NCBI GenBank assembly: GCA_963575745.1
Contig: CAUYUJ010018623.1
Span: 135,769 to 199,768 of the forward strand
Length of the DNA stretch: 64,000 bases
Direction: 5' to 3'
Source of the DNA: Prorocentrum cordatum
Taxonomy: Eukaryota; Sar; Dinophyceae; Prorocentrales; Prorocentraceae
The notes beneath the pieces are model-generated. The model was not told the origin of the DNA. It saw nothing but the letters and a program-made list of their open reading frames with translations, and ran no database searches. Position 1 is the stretch's first letter, and every line of letters begins with the position of its first letter. Of this stretch, positions 42,600 through 52,059 are shown in pieces. The translations under genes were made by a program, and so were the position numbers.

Positions 42600-43505
42600 T
42601 GAGAACCGCTGCGCTTTCAAGGTTTTCCATATTTTCCAAGTTTTCCCAGGCGCTGACCATTGAGAAACGCTGTGTTTTCCAGATTTTCCATGTATTCCCA
42701 GACACTGACCGTTGAGAAAAGCTGTGTTTTCAAAGTTTTCCATGTTTTCCATGTTTTTTCCCAGACACTGACCAGTTGAAAAACGTTGCGTTTTCCAGAT
42801 TTTCCAGATATTCCAGATCTCCCCAGAGACTGCACAAGTGAAACACGTTGTGTTTTCCAGATGTTCCAGATATTCCAGATCCTCCCAGAGACTGCACAAG
42901 TGAAAAACGTTGTGTTTTCCAGATATTCCAGATATCCCAAATCTTCGCAGAGATTACTCTGAGCTTGCAGCATTGTTTCTGTGAGGATTTGGAATATCTG
43001 GAAAATCTGGAAAACATGTCGTTTTTCATTTGGGCAATCTTTGGGGGGATCTGGAATATCTGGAATATCTGGAAAACGCAACGTTTTTCACTCGTGCAGT
43101 CTCTGGGGGAATCTGGAATATTTGGAAAATCTGGAAAACACAACGTTTTTCACTTGGGCAGTCTTTGGGAAGATCTGGAATATTTGGAAAATCTGGAAAA
43201 TACAACGTTTTTCACAAAGGGCAATCTCTGGAAGGATCTAGAATATTTGGGACATCTAGAAAACACAGCGTTTTTCACTTGGGCAGTTTCTGAGAGGATC
43301 TGGAATATTTGGAATATCTGGAAAACACAACGTTTTTCACGTGTGCAGTCTCTGGGAGGATCTGGAATATTTAGAAAATCTGGAAAACACAGCGTTTTTC
43401 ACCTGGGCAATCTCTGGGAGGACCTGGAATATTTCGAACATCTGGAGAAGACAACGTTTTCCACCAGGGTAGTTTCTGTGAAGATCTGGAATATCTGGAA
43501 TATCG
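42600..43505. repeat. ~62-bp minisatellite, two arms in opposite orientation
   Basis: Left arm (42600-42955) reads TTTTCCAGATATTCCAGATC and CAGAGACTGCACAAGTGAAA. Right arm (42985-43505) reads GATCTGGAATATCTGGAAAA and TTTTTCACTTGGGCAGTCTC, the reverse complement. The turn is at about 42970. Confidence 0.85.
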
Positions 43506-43509
43506 TTTT

Positions 43510-43950
43510 GCGAGGTTTTCCAATCGAATCCCTTTGTGGTCTTTCCTAATGGTTCTTTTTGTGAGACTTTCCAATAAAATCCCTATGTGCTGCTTTCCAA
43601 ACGGTTCCTGCTGCGAGGTTTTCCAATCGAATCCGTTTGTTGCGCTTTCCAAAGGATTCCTTGTGTGAGGCTTTCCAATAGAATTCCTTTGTGGTGCTTT
43701 CCAAAGGATTCCTTTTTGTGCGGCTTTCCAATAGAATCCCTTTGTGGTGCTTTCCAAAGGATTCCTGTTGCGAGGCTTTCCCATGGAATTCCTTTGCGAT
43801 GCTTTCTAAAGGATTCCTTTTGTGAGGCTTTCCAATAGAATCCCTTTGTGGTGTTTTCCAAAGGGATTCTATTGGAAAGCCTCAGAGCAGGAATCGTTTG
43901 GAAAGCGCCACAAAGGAATTCCATTGGAATGCCTCACAAAAGGATATTCC
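43510..43950. repeat. ~55-60-bp minisatellite ending in a perfect 24-bp hairpin
   Basis: Units contain GAGGCTTTCCAATAGAATCC and GGTGCTTTCCAAAGGATTCC to 43847. The family then turns round: 43824-43847 and 43860-43883 are perfect reverse complements over 24 bases with a 12-base loop. Inverted units continue to about 43935. Confidence 0.85.
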
Positions 43951-44009
43951 AGATATTCCAGATCTTCACAGAAATTGCCCCGGTGAAAAACCTTGTTGTT
44001 TTCGGGCGC

Positions 44010-44435
44010 GGAGGTGGGGACCCTGGCCAGGGAGCCTTTTCAGGTTCCCTCTCCAGCACATCAAACGGACAAGGAAGCCTTTACAGGTTTCCCCTCCCGC
44101 CACTGGCCAGGGAGCCTTTTCAGGTTCCCTCTCCAGCACGACAGACGGGCCAGGACACCTTTTTCAGATTCCCCCTCCCGCCACTGGCCAAGGAGCCTTT
44201 TCAGGTTCCCTCTCCAGCACGTCAAGCGGGCCAGGAAAAGGCTCCCGCCTCTGGCCAGGGGGCCTTTTCAGGTTCCCTCTCCAGCACAACAGACGGGCCA
44301 GGAAACCTTTTCAGGTTCCCCCTCCCGCCACTGGCCAAGGAGCCTTTTCAGGTTCCCTCTCCAGCACAACAAAAGGGGCAAGGAAATCTTTTCAGGTTCC
44401 CCCTCCCGCCACTGGCCAGGGAGCCTTTCCGCGTC
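44010..44435. repeat. ~77-80-bp minisatellite
   Basis: CCACTGGCCAGGGAGCC recurs near 44100, 44180, 44330 and 44410, with GCCTTTTCAGGTTCCCTCTC and CAGCACAACAGACGGGCCAG in between. Five to six half-units are visible. Confidence 0.8.
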
Positions 44436-44637
44436 GGCCACGTCGTCGAAGGAGCACATCGTCGAAGGGGCATCCATAAATGGATGCCCCCTTCTGCAGC
44501 ATCAAGGCACGATAGGGGGGGGGGGCTGGAACCGATGCGCAGACATAATGAAGATAAGCGTGGTAAAGATGAATAGGAGGGAGATGGGGATGAACGCGCA
44601 TCAAGACGAGATGCGTGATCTTGGATGGGGGGGGAAC

Positions 44638-44642
<5 letters not shown>

Positions 44643-44681
<39 letters not shown>

Positions 44682-44841
44682 CCTTATCCTCACTCTCCTG
44701 CGCCTGGCCGTTTGGGCCCAGGCATTGGATTAGATTGATCAGACCTTTGATCGTGCAGGGGGAAAAGATATCCATCTTTCCCTCCTTTACTCTACCAACG
44801 GATCAGGGGTTCTGTACATTTGTACTTCAACCCCATACACA
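44643..44841 (+). repeat. 3' LTR, right part
   Basis: After a TA tract it reads CCTTATCCTCACTCTCCTGC, GGCCGTTTGGGCCCAGGCAT, TTGATCGTGCAGGGGGAAAA and ends AACCCCATACACA. It matches 24592-24752 with about 16 differences in 157. It keeps the terminal hairpin (GGGGTT..GTAC / GTAC..AACCCC). Confidence 0.85.
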
Positions 44842-44846
44842 GAGGA
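44842..44846. other. Target site duplication GAGGA, right copy
   Basis: GAGGA follows the final CACA of the 3' LTR and equals 24537-24541. With the 2.2-kb insertion included, this ties both LTR fragments to a single integration event. Confidence 0.85.
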
Positions 44847-44964
44847 AGCCGAGGCAGCCCCATCCTTGCTGGCGGATTCGCTCGAGGTGGCCACGGGCGA
44901 AGACTGCGAGCGCAATTTCGATTTCGACCAGGGCCAGGGCGCGGTCGACGAGGTGCTCTCGTAA
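44847..44964 (+). pseudogene. Right part of the interrupted host exon
   Basis: Continuing the frame from the GAGGA duplication it reads EAEAAPSLLADSLEVATGED, CERNFDFDQGQGAVDEVLS, then TAA at 44962-44964. The frame is the one that ended at 24541. This looks like the C-terminus of a host protein, cut by the 20-kb element. No family recognised. Confidence 0.45.
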
Positions 44965-44975
44965 TTGCCTCCATG

Positions 44976-46576
44976 GCTCTACACGATACGAACCAACCCC
45001 AAATCTCATCGGCGAAACTGGGCGGGGAAGAAGCGGGGGGGCAACGGGGGAAGGAGCAGGGGGGCGGAGGGTCGGACAGGCATGGAACTACACTTTGGGC
45101 GAGTGGATTAGCTTCTTGCGCGGATCCCGACATTCCAAATTTACTTTTGCGACATCGTCTTACGTATTGGTTCGCCCGCCATTCGAGGGGGCCGATCGCG
45201 CCTGTTGGATTTGCCGGGGCTTCGGCGTCTCTTGCCAGTGTCAGTCTGGAATCAAGGCTTGCGCCTCACGAGTGGGTTGGAGGATGAGCGCAAGGTGAGT
45301 CTTTCAGCTGCGCGGGGGCGCGGGCGTTTGCCGCCGCGCAGGGGCCGGGGGCAACTAGGACACGCTCAGGGAAATGGAGGGCGGCAGGTAGAGGAAGAAC
45401 GGTGAGGGGGAGGGCAATGCAGCGGGCGGGAATTGCGAACATGGTGACCAGGCGAGATACTTTGATAGGGGGAGCGACGTGGGCGGAGGCCGCAGTTGGA
45501 ATTCCTTCTGATAGCCCCAGGACGTTCAGACACCTCCGCCCGGAGGCCGGCAGGGGGTTCAGCGGCCCTTGCCTTCCTGACTCTGCGGGCGGGGCGCGAC
45601 GACGTACCCGACGTGTACCCCGTCCCTTTCGTCAGGTGCCGGTCTGTACGTGCTCGCCCCGCGCGAGACACCCAGCGCGCTCAGAACTACACTTAGCGGG
45701 GCACTAGGCGTAGTTTTGTACGTGCTGGTTTCGTCGGAGACATCCCCACAAAACTGAGCACTTATAGAACTACACCTAGCCAGCGGGGCGGGGTGCATGT
45801 CGGGTGCCGCCACTCGCGCCCCCAACGTGTACCGCACCCCGGCCGCTAAGTGCCGTTCTGTACGTGTCCCTTTTTCGCGAAGCATCGGCTGCCCGCGCTG
45901 CCCATCGCCGAGGCCCCGCCCCCTGGGCCGCTCCCCACCGACATCCCACATCCCCTGGCTCAGCGAAGCCAGCCGCGCGCCCGGGGGCCTCGACATCGCG
46001 CAGCCCGCTTCCCTCCCCCGCCCGTGCCCCAGCAGCAAATTCGCGATCCGATCCCCCGCGTTTTCAAATTCTTCTTCGTGCCGGATTCCCCGTCCGAGGG
46101 TGAGCGCTTTTTCGTGTTGTGATTCTTCTTGCGGCTGCCGCCAAGCCTCGCCGTGAAACGTGGCGATCGCTTCCACGCTTGGCACGCAACGTCGTCGGCG
46201 CGACCATCGCCTTCCATCGTAGGTCGTGAGGCGGCGTCCGCCCACCCAGACCGACCGACGCGCCAAATCGAGTTATGATTGCCACCCCTGGTCCCCGCAA
46301 CAAGGTGCAGTTTTGCTGCGTGTAGTTGTAGATGTGTTCGAGAGGGGGATGGGAAGAAAGGAACCGAGACATGCGCGATGCGCGCGCATCCCCGATGGCC
46401 AGCTGGCCATTTCTATAAAACATTCAGCGCAAGCCAGGCATAGCACCGAGAATAGCGACCAATCACGATCGCTCCGGACTCGAGTGGGGGAAGAGAAGGG
46501 GGCCGAGCAGGAGGGGGCAGGAGCAGGGATCCAGTTTCACCGATGCGATTTGGGGTTGGTTCGTATCGTGTAGAGC
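44976..46576. mobile_element. 1.6-kb element with 46-bp terminal inverted repeats
   Basis: The left end GCTCTACACGATACGAACCA (44976-45021) and the right end (46531-46576) are reverse complements over 46 bases with two mismatches. The interior contains a diverged direct repeat: CCCGACGTGTACCCCGTCCC at about 45609 and CCAACGTGTACCGCACCCCG at about 45823, with CTGTACGTG and ACTACAC(C/T)TAGC motifs in both. No transposase ORF is credible, so it would be non-autonomous. No target duplication is obvious. It starts 12 bases after the host-exon stop codon. Confidence 0.65.
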
Positions 46577-46869
46577 TTTGGTGACTAAGGATCAACGTCG
46601 CTTCTTCGGAGGCGGCCCTCTCGCGGTGGCGCCGCGTTGGCCTGGCCCCTCCATGCCAGTGCCCCTCTCCGCCGTAGGTGGCCGCTCGCTTGGGCAGTTA
46701 CCGCGGGGGCGTGGTTCGTTCCTCTGGAGCGGTCGTGTGCTTTATATATACGGCTGGTAGCCGTCAGGATCTCGCACGCATTGCGTTTGTCCGTTGAGGT
46801 GATGGCTAATCGGCCCTTCGCGTTGGGTTCAGAGGCGCTCGGAGGGCGCGGCGGATCTCACTGGGCCAT
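46577..46869. other. No gene recognised
   Basis: About 290 GC-rich bases between the TIR element and the RT fragment. No convincing coding frame. Confidence 0.4.
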
Positions 46870-47480
46870 TTGCGTTTGAAAAAAAATGCTCCCGTACCTC
46901 CAGAGCGCCTGGCTCCAGAAGGTGGCAGCTGTGGAAGGGTGTCGCACAGCGGTCGGGGGCGAACTGGTGATATCCAGATTTGCGCCCCTTTGGAAGATGC
47001 GCGGCGGCGTCGGCAAACGGGGCCAATTCTAGATATTGCGCGGTCGCCCATTACCAGGGCGGCGCTGAAGACGCGCCGAGTCCCTCTTCCAAGAATTATG
47101 GACGCCGCGCAGGACGCGTTGAAGCTCGCGGCTGGTCTCGCACCGGGTGCCGCCACGAGCTGGGATGGATGGGGCGATGCTGGATTGCAAAGACACCTTT
47201 TGGCATATCCCGTTGGCGCAACAAGAACTAAAGTATTTTGTTGCGAGGATCCAGCATGTCTGCGTCATTTTCACGGGGGCGGCCCAAGGATCACGCAACG
47301 GTCTGCGGGCAGGCGCGGATTCGGCCAGCTCGCTGCTGACGTTTGTCTGCAGACGTGCGTCGACGACCCGATCGCAATCGCCCAGGGGAATGGCGACGCA
47401 CGCCTCCGGAAGCATTGCGCCCTCGCATTGCTCTCGCGCGGCTTCGGCATCTGCGCGAAGCGCGCGCCGCTGCAGCGAGG
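46870..47480 (+). pseudogene. Fragment of a non-copia reverse transcriptase
   Basis: One frame (from 47147) encodes MLDCKDTFWHIPLAQQELKY and FVARIQHVCVIFTGAAQGSR, a palm motif A with 'D-x-F-x-x-I-P-L'. The frame open from 46870 then supplies LQTCVDDPIAIAQGN, the catalytic VDD box at 47360-47368, and LRKHCALALLSRGFGICAKR. The 'VDDPxA' form differs from the copia YVDDF and suggests another LTR or DIRS-like lineage. A frame shift separates the two motifs. The fragment joins copia-type sequence near 47480. Confidence 0.55.
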
Positions 47481-48535
47481 GCCTGAAGGGCCTCGAGCGC
47501 GGGGCTTACTACGCCGACGTTCCCCTGGACACCGACAGTGACGAAGATGAGGGAACCTTCATCGCACTACCAGCGGGGTTAATTGCGGATACACATGCCG
47601 ATGTGTTTCCATATTTTCAACCGTGTGCTACGGACGACACAACAAGGTCGACGAGCTGGAACTGCGCGGAGGTAGTGGGGGCACATCGCAGTTCGCCTTC
47701 AGCCGAGGTTTATCCTCAGGGGGGAACCTGGACAAACGCTCCTTCGTTGAATTTGGAAACAAGGAAGTCCATGAGGCAGTTATGCGCTACTTGGATGCGT
47801 GTTTCGTCAATGTTGATATGCTACAACCCACCTGCAAAACGACTGGACGATTGTCCTACTTCCGTTCTAATGTCAAGTATGACGCGTGGTATGAGCACCG
47901 CAAGGTTGCCGTGCGTCAAAACGATCTCCGACGGCTTTACGAGAACAACCAGCGGGTATTTGGGTTGATGAAATACCACCATGGACTACGTTGGCTAAGC
48001 GCGAGGGCATTTGCAAAAGCAACATGGACCAGTGCACCACGGGTCTTCGTGATTCCCATAGGGTATGTAGACGCAAACCTAGTGAGATAATGGCCAACAA
48101 CCGTTTGTTGCTAACACCATTCGAGAGCAAACGGTGCACGGGCCATCATCAGATTGCCGCGGTTTGTACCAAGGAACTGGCCAGGGCAGCCCAATATGCT
48201 CCGAAGATGCAATCCCTCTTTGTTGAAGCAGTTCGAATTGCACATGACATGTTCCTATTTAATCGCGACCCCTTCCATGATCACCCTCATTCGTCTTCTG
48301 TTCTCGCCGCGAACGTGTGGGGATTCGACTTGGATGACCCAACTATCCGTCGGCACCCTGACGGATCGATCATGAGACCACCATCAGGAGGGTGGGGATG
48401 TTCCGCATGTGCGGACAACGTCAACATGCACTCCCCTTCACGCGACAGGGACCCTAGACATTGTAGGCGGTGCGACAAGGGATTACTACTGGGAATGCCC
48501 AAGCTGCAAGAAGAACTACGGTCAGGCTAAACCTG
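47481..48535 (+). pseudogene. N-terminal Pol region of the second copia element
   Basis: It starts GLKGLERGAYYADVPLDTDS and DEDEGTFIALPAGLIADTHA, then changes frame to SSGGNLDKRSFVEFGNKEVH and RRLYENNQRVFGLMKYHHGL (47623-48090). A third frame gives SNMDQCTTGLRDSHRVCRRK, ANNRLLLTPFESKRCTGHHQ and TKELARAAQYAPKMQSLFVE (47991-48530). The DQCxxGLxD...CxGHH arrangement recurs in this element type, as I recall. Its biochemical role is not known to me. Two frame changes break it. Confidence 0.5.
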
Positions 48536-49075
48536 GTCACCTACGCACGCCTGGCATATAATTTGCCAAGCCGTGGAAGCTGCCTGACAACCGCGGGCGA
48601 GAGCCTCTGGCTCCTGCCGAACCGGCAACACCACCACCCTGCGGCGGCAGCTGCATCCCAGGCACCAACCGCCAAACAAATTGCGCGGCTACGAGCTCCG
48701 AGGCGCGGTTCCAGAGCTGGGCCAACAGCGGGCGCCAGCAGCCGCAACATCGCAGTATGCAGACATGCCCCTGAACCGGATGCGGGGCAACCTGCCTCAA
48801 GTGGAGCCGGCAGCTCGGACGATCGCAGACGGCTGCCACATATAGTGGCTAGACGAGGTCGACAGCAAGGAGGGGATCCAGGAGATGATCCACCTCCGCC
48901 ACCACCTGCGGGTTACCCTGCTGCTCGTCCAAGATTTCCAGACTGGTCCAAATTCGATGTACAAATTAGTGAGCAGAACCTACGTAGCCTTGACCCGAAC
49001 GAGGTTACACGCGCGTTGCGAAAACTGCACTTGCGGTGGTTCCATGCCAGAGAGCCCAAGACGAGACCCATCTGA
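48536..49075 (+). pseudogene. Linker and GAG-pre-integrase-like region
   Basis: The frame open from 48470 is low complexity until DWSKFDVQISEQNLRSLDPN and EVTRALRKLHLRWFHAREPK near the end, at 48940-49070. The 'LRKLHLRWxHA' block is the zinc/H-H entry to integrase in this lineage. It stops at TGA 49073-49075. Confidence 0.45.
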
Positions 49076-49139
49076 ACCAAGGCTGGTCTGGGCAACGTCG
49101 GGCTGAACCTGATAAAGGGCGTCTGTGATACACGTCGGG

Positions 49140-49844
49140 AGCGCAGAGCTTGGGACAAGTCAGGGCATGCCGTTATGCCGTCTACTGCGCTACCTGGCGA
49201 GTTTAACGATGAAGTCGAATGCGATCTGATGCATCACAAACAGGAACACGACATATATCATATAATCGACCGCTGCATTCGATATGGTGCTGGAGTCGAG
49301 ATACCAGATAATACCATGACCGGCATCTTTGATGCGTATCATCAGTGCTGGATGCAATTCGGACCTGGCAAAGTACTCTACTCCGAGGGAAGGGCGCACG
49401 TGACAACGACGCCGCAAAAGGCAGTCCTTGAGGCAAATGCCACCGAGCTGAGGACACGTGCGCGTGGGCAACGCACTACGACAATTTAAGCCAGAAGTGG
49501 CACGCTACGACATTTACTTCACGCCGTGGGAGCTGAACTCAATAGGTCAGACATACCTCTTGTGTTCACACGGCTACTGCATGGAGCCTTACCTGCCGCC
49601 AACGCGCTCACCTCTTACAATGAGGTGTCTCCATGCAACTGACGGCAACCAGCGATGCTACCCGACCTGTCTGTTCTGGGCCACGAACAGCAGACGGAAA
49701 CATCCGACCATTCTTGAGAACACACCATCCGCCGGGCAAGCATTGAGGCTATCGTTCAAGCCACCGCAGTGGCTAAAACCAATCGTGCACAACGGACCAG
49801 GACTATCATCATTGGTAAGCATTACTATGGCGAAGGAGATCTAA
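49140..49844 (+). pseudogene. Integrase of the second copia element (stop at catalytic Glu position)
   Basis: FNDEVECDLMHHKQEHDIYH holds the first core Asp (near 49220). GKVLYSEGRAH stands where a D/E-G-E motif is expected, then ANATELRTRARGQRTTTI and TAA (49487-49489). The same frame reads on as ARSGTLRHLLHAVGAELNRS and FTRLLHGALPAANALTSYNE. In the lineage as I know it this TAA replaces the Glu of 'IExRxGxLRH', the third catalytic residue. The frame changes again after 49.65 kb. Confidence 0.55.
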
Positions 49845-50486
49845 TTGATTATCATCGTCCCACTAGTGCAAAGGGCGACTGGGGCGGCTGGAATGGACCT
49901 TTCCCAGTCGTACGAAACGATCCTGGAAGGGGTCAAGGCGTCACGGGGGTGGGGAACCGCGATGTGCAAGTCCAATACGGCGACGCACGACATTCATTAT
50001 ATATCGAACCTTTGATCGCTCGAGAAATTGGCTCGGACTACGCAGTGCTACGGACTGTGTTGACAGTCGTAGCCAGTCTACTTGCGGGGCGACCTGGCAT
50101 GACATTTGGCTACGTCCCGACCAAAAGGGGGATGCCCCAGATGACAAGTGCGAGCCGGCTATCTCCTCAAGTACACTCAGCTCTTCAATACCCCATCGGG
50201 AACTTCTTTCGCATCGAGAAAGAACGTAGTCTCTGTCAGGCTAGCTGAGCGTATTCACAAGCTACCACCGGTGGCTTATGCTGACAGGTGTACATTGGCG
50301 CAAGATGCCAAAGACGTGAACCCAGGCTTCCACTATTACGAAGCTGATGGCGCTGCCTTAAACACATACGATATAACTGGATCAGCACATTCGAGGATCA
50401 TCCAGGGCCTGAAGCCCACCAAACCTCACGCGGGCCTCGACCAAGATATGACGAAGTTCGAAGCACTGGCTGGCGCACGAACATAA
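49769..50486 (+). pseudogene. Integrase C-terminal and connection region
   Basis: AKTNRAQRTRTIIIGKHYYG, YHRPTSAKGDWGGWNGPFPV and GNRDVQVQYGDARHSLYIEP form the chromodomain-like tail. VLTVVASLLAGRPGMTFGYV follows. After a frame change come SVRLAERIHKLPPVAYADRC and NPGFHYYEADGAALNTYDIT (50230-50486). Confidence 0.6.
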
Positions 50487-50820
50487 GACAACGACGCCAG
50501 AGAAGCTTCGGATGCCGAGCCACCGCAGGGAGACGGACGGCTTCCTTTTATTTATGAGGAACCAGAAGCGGACCTCGAGGCACATAATATCGCGGCGCGG
50601 TGCACAGAACTGCAGGAGGAAAGAGAATTGCTGGAGTCAATTCCACTGGACGACCTCTACACTGCGCCCGCGTAAGTGATCACCGACACCAGCACGCTGG
50701 TCACAGACAGTAGCTGAAGAACAACCGGGGCGCCTGCCCACGTGGAGTGATCCACATGATATAGACATAACGGGGACATATCACGTCCCACTTTGCTCCG
50801 CGGACGAGGACGACAGCTAT
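50487..50820 (+). pseudogene. Degraded spacer before RT of the second copia element
   Basis: Only fragments of acidic sequence are readable and stops occur in all frames. It lies where the element has a variable linker. Confidence 0.3.
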
Positions 50821-50823
50821 GGA

Positions 50824-52044
50824 TTGGACTTTGACGAGCACGTGCAATCTGTTGATCTCTGCTTCACTGCAGATATGTCAAAGGTGGTCCTATCCGAACA
50901 ACGGCGCAAACTACTGGACTTCAACCGCGTGACCACTATGCGAGCATATGCGACCGCTGCGCAGCTAAACGAACTGCAGTCGTCAAGGAGGACGACCGCC
51001 CCACGATAGCCGACGCCCAGGCGATTCTGGTCAACGTATCTCAAACCCTGTATTCCGAATTCAAGACATGGTTTGACAGCAAGTGTTTCGCAGCGCAAGA
51101 TATCAAGGGCGTCAAACATCATGACTTCGAGATACGCATACAAGTGGAACTTTGTCAAGAACGAGAAGGGCGAGATGGAACGTGCCATTAGACTACGCCT
51201 GGTACTCGGGTCGATGGACCTCGAAGCCTTCGACGTGGAAGCCTTCCCAGGAACGGCGCGGCGGTCGAGTCCGAGACAATTTGCGAGCACGGCAGCGCAC
51301 AAGAAGCAGTGGACTATTACTTCCCTTGACATCAACATGGCTTTCCTGACGGGACTCACCTATCAGGAACTTGCTGAAGCAACCGGTGAAAAACAACGTG
51401 CGGCGCGCTTTGCACTGTCATCTGGGTCAGCATCTGCGCTTAGATCCCTTCCATGACTTGAGCGCCACGGTGAGTCGAAGCACTGCCTGCAGTGCCTCAA
51501 ACAAGGCACCGACGCCAAGGGCGCACCAGGAGCCTCCTCACTGAAGCCCAGACAGACAACGAGAGGGTTTGGTCTCAGACACACGTCCCATGACGAGGAG
51601 ATCGAGACGAGTTCCAACCTTCTTACAGCCAAGCACGTCGATGACATTAACATGGCTGTTACTGAGGGCACCGTCGACAGGTGCGTCAAATGCGTTGAGG
51701 ATACGTTTGGCCAATGTAAACTCAATAATCACGCATGTACGAATTGTGCTGTGAGGTGCACGAAGGATGGGGACGTTGACGTTACACTTGACCAAGACGA
51801 ATATGTGAAACAGCTCCGTCCTATACAACATCCTGAACTCACTGGCGCAGACGCTGGCGCCAAGGCATCGATGATGGCCACCGACATGTTTGCCAACCTC
51901 AGTGGCGCCTTGGCTTACGCCCTGATCACACAGGTGTGGTTAATGGTATATATAGTATCTCTACAGCGTGTTCAAGAACTGGCCAACATGCAAGTGCGAC
52001 GACTGAACGCGATCACCAGAAAGCTGCAGGCTTGCTCTAGGTAG
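50824..52044 (+). pseudogene. Reverse transcriptase of the second copia element
   Basis: Fragments in order: DLCFTADMSKVVLSEQRRKL (50824-51009), MTSRYAYKWNFVKNEKGEME, LVLGSMDLEAFDVEAFPG and TSLDINMAFLTGLTYQELAE (51073-51456, palm motif A). A broken stretch follows, then LTAKHVDDINMAVTEGTVDR with VDD at 51637-51645, DVTLDQDEYVKQLRPIQHPE and LSGALAYALITQVWLMVYIV (to 52044). At least two frame changes and several stops. Confidence 0.7.
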
Positions 52045-52059
52045 ATCGTCTATCAATCG

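Larger units (their letters stand above)
42426..44642. mobile_element. 2.2-kb insertion inside the 3' LTR made of inverted minisatellites
   Basis: The insertion interrupts the TA tract of the 3' LTR. Its ends form an imperfect inverted repeat: left ...CCCCTCCAAGATCATACC and, reverse-complemented from the right end, CCCCATCCAAGATCACGC. Inside are a poly-C run, a CT microsatellite (42501-42565), a two-armed array of about 62-bp units, a second array of about 55-60-bp units and a third of about 77-80-bp units. Long ORFs such as EYLENLENTTFF are repeat artefacts. I see no transposase. Mechanism unknown. Confidence 0.55.
24542..44841 (+). mobile_element. Giant copia-type LTR retrotransposon with extra 3' coding region
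   Basis: The ends are TGTGAATAGAACCCG...CATACACA on the left and TGCGAATAGAACCCG...CATACACA on the right, with GAGGA duplicated outside. Internal order is LTR, PBS-like site, gag, protease, integrase, RT, RNase H, about 8 kb of further ORFs, paired hairpins, polypurine tract, 3' LTR. The total is 20,300 bp, or about 18.1 kb without an insertion inside the 3' LTR. Copia elements are usually 4-6 kb and stop after RNase H, so the 3' coding block is exceptional. The two LTRs differ at about 16 of 157 comparable positions by eye, and gag-pol has many frame changes and stops, so this copy is old and inactive. Composition across the cargo resembles gag-pol and is less GC-rich than the flanks. Confidence 0.88.

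Noticed and set aside
42848-43549. Phe/Trp-rich ORF family (EYLENLENTTFF)
   Set aside because: Product of the ~62-bp minisatellite, present in several frames and on both strands.
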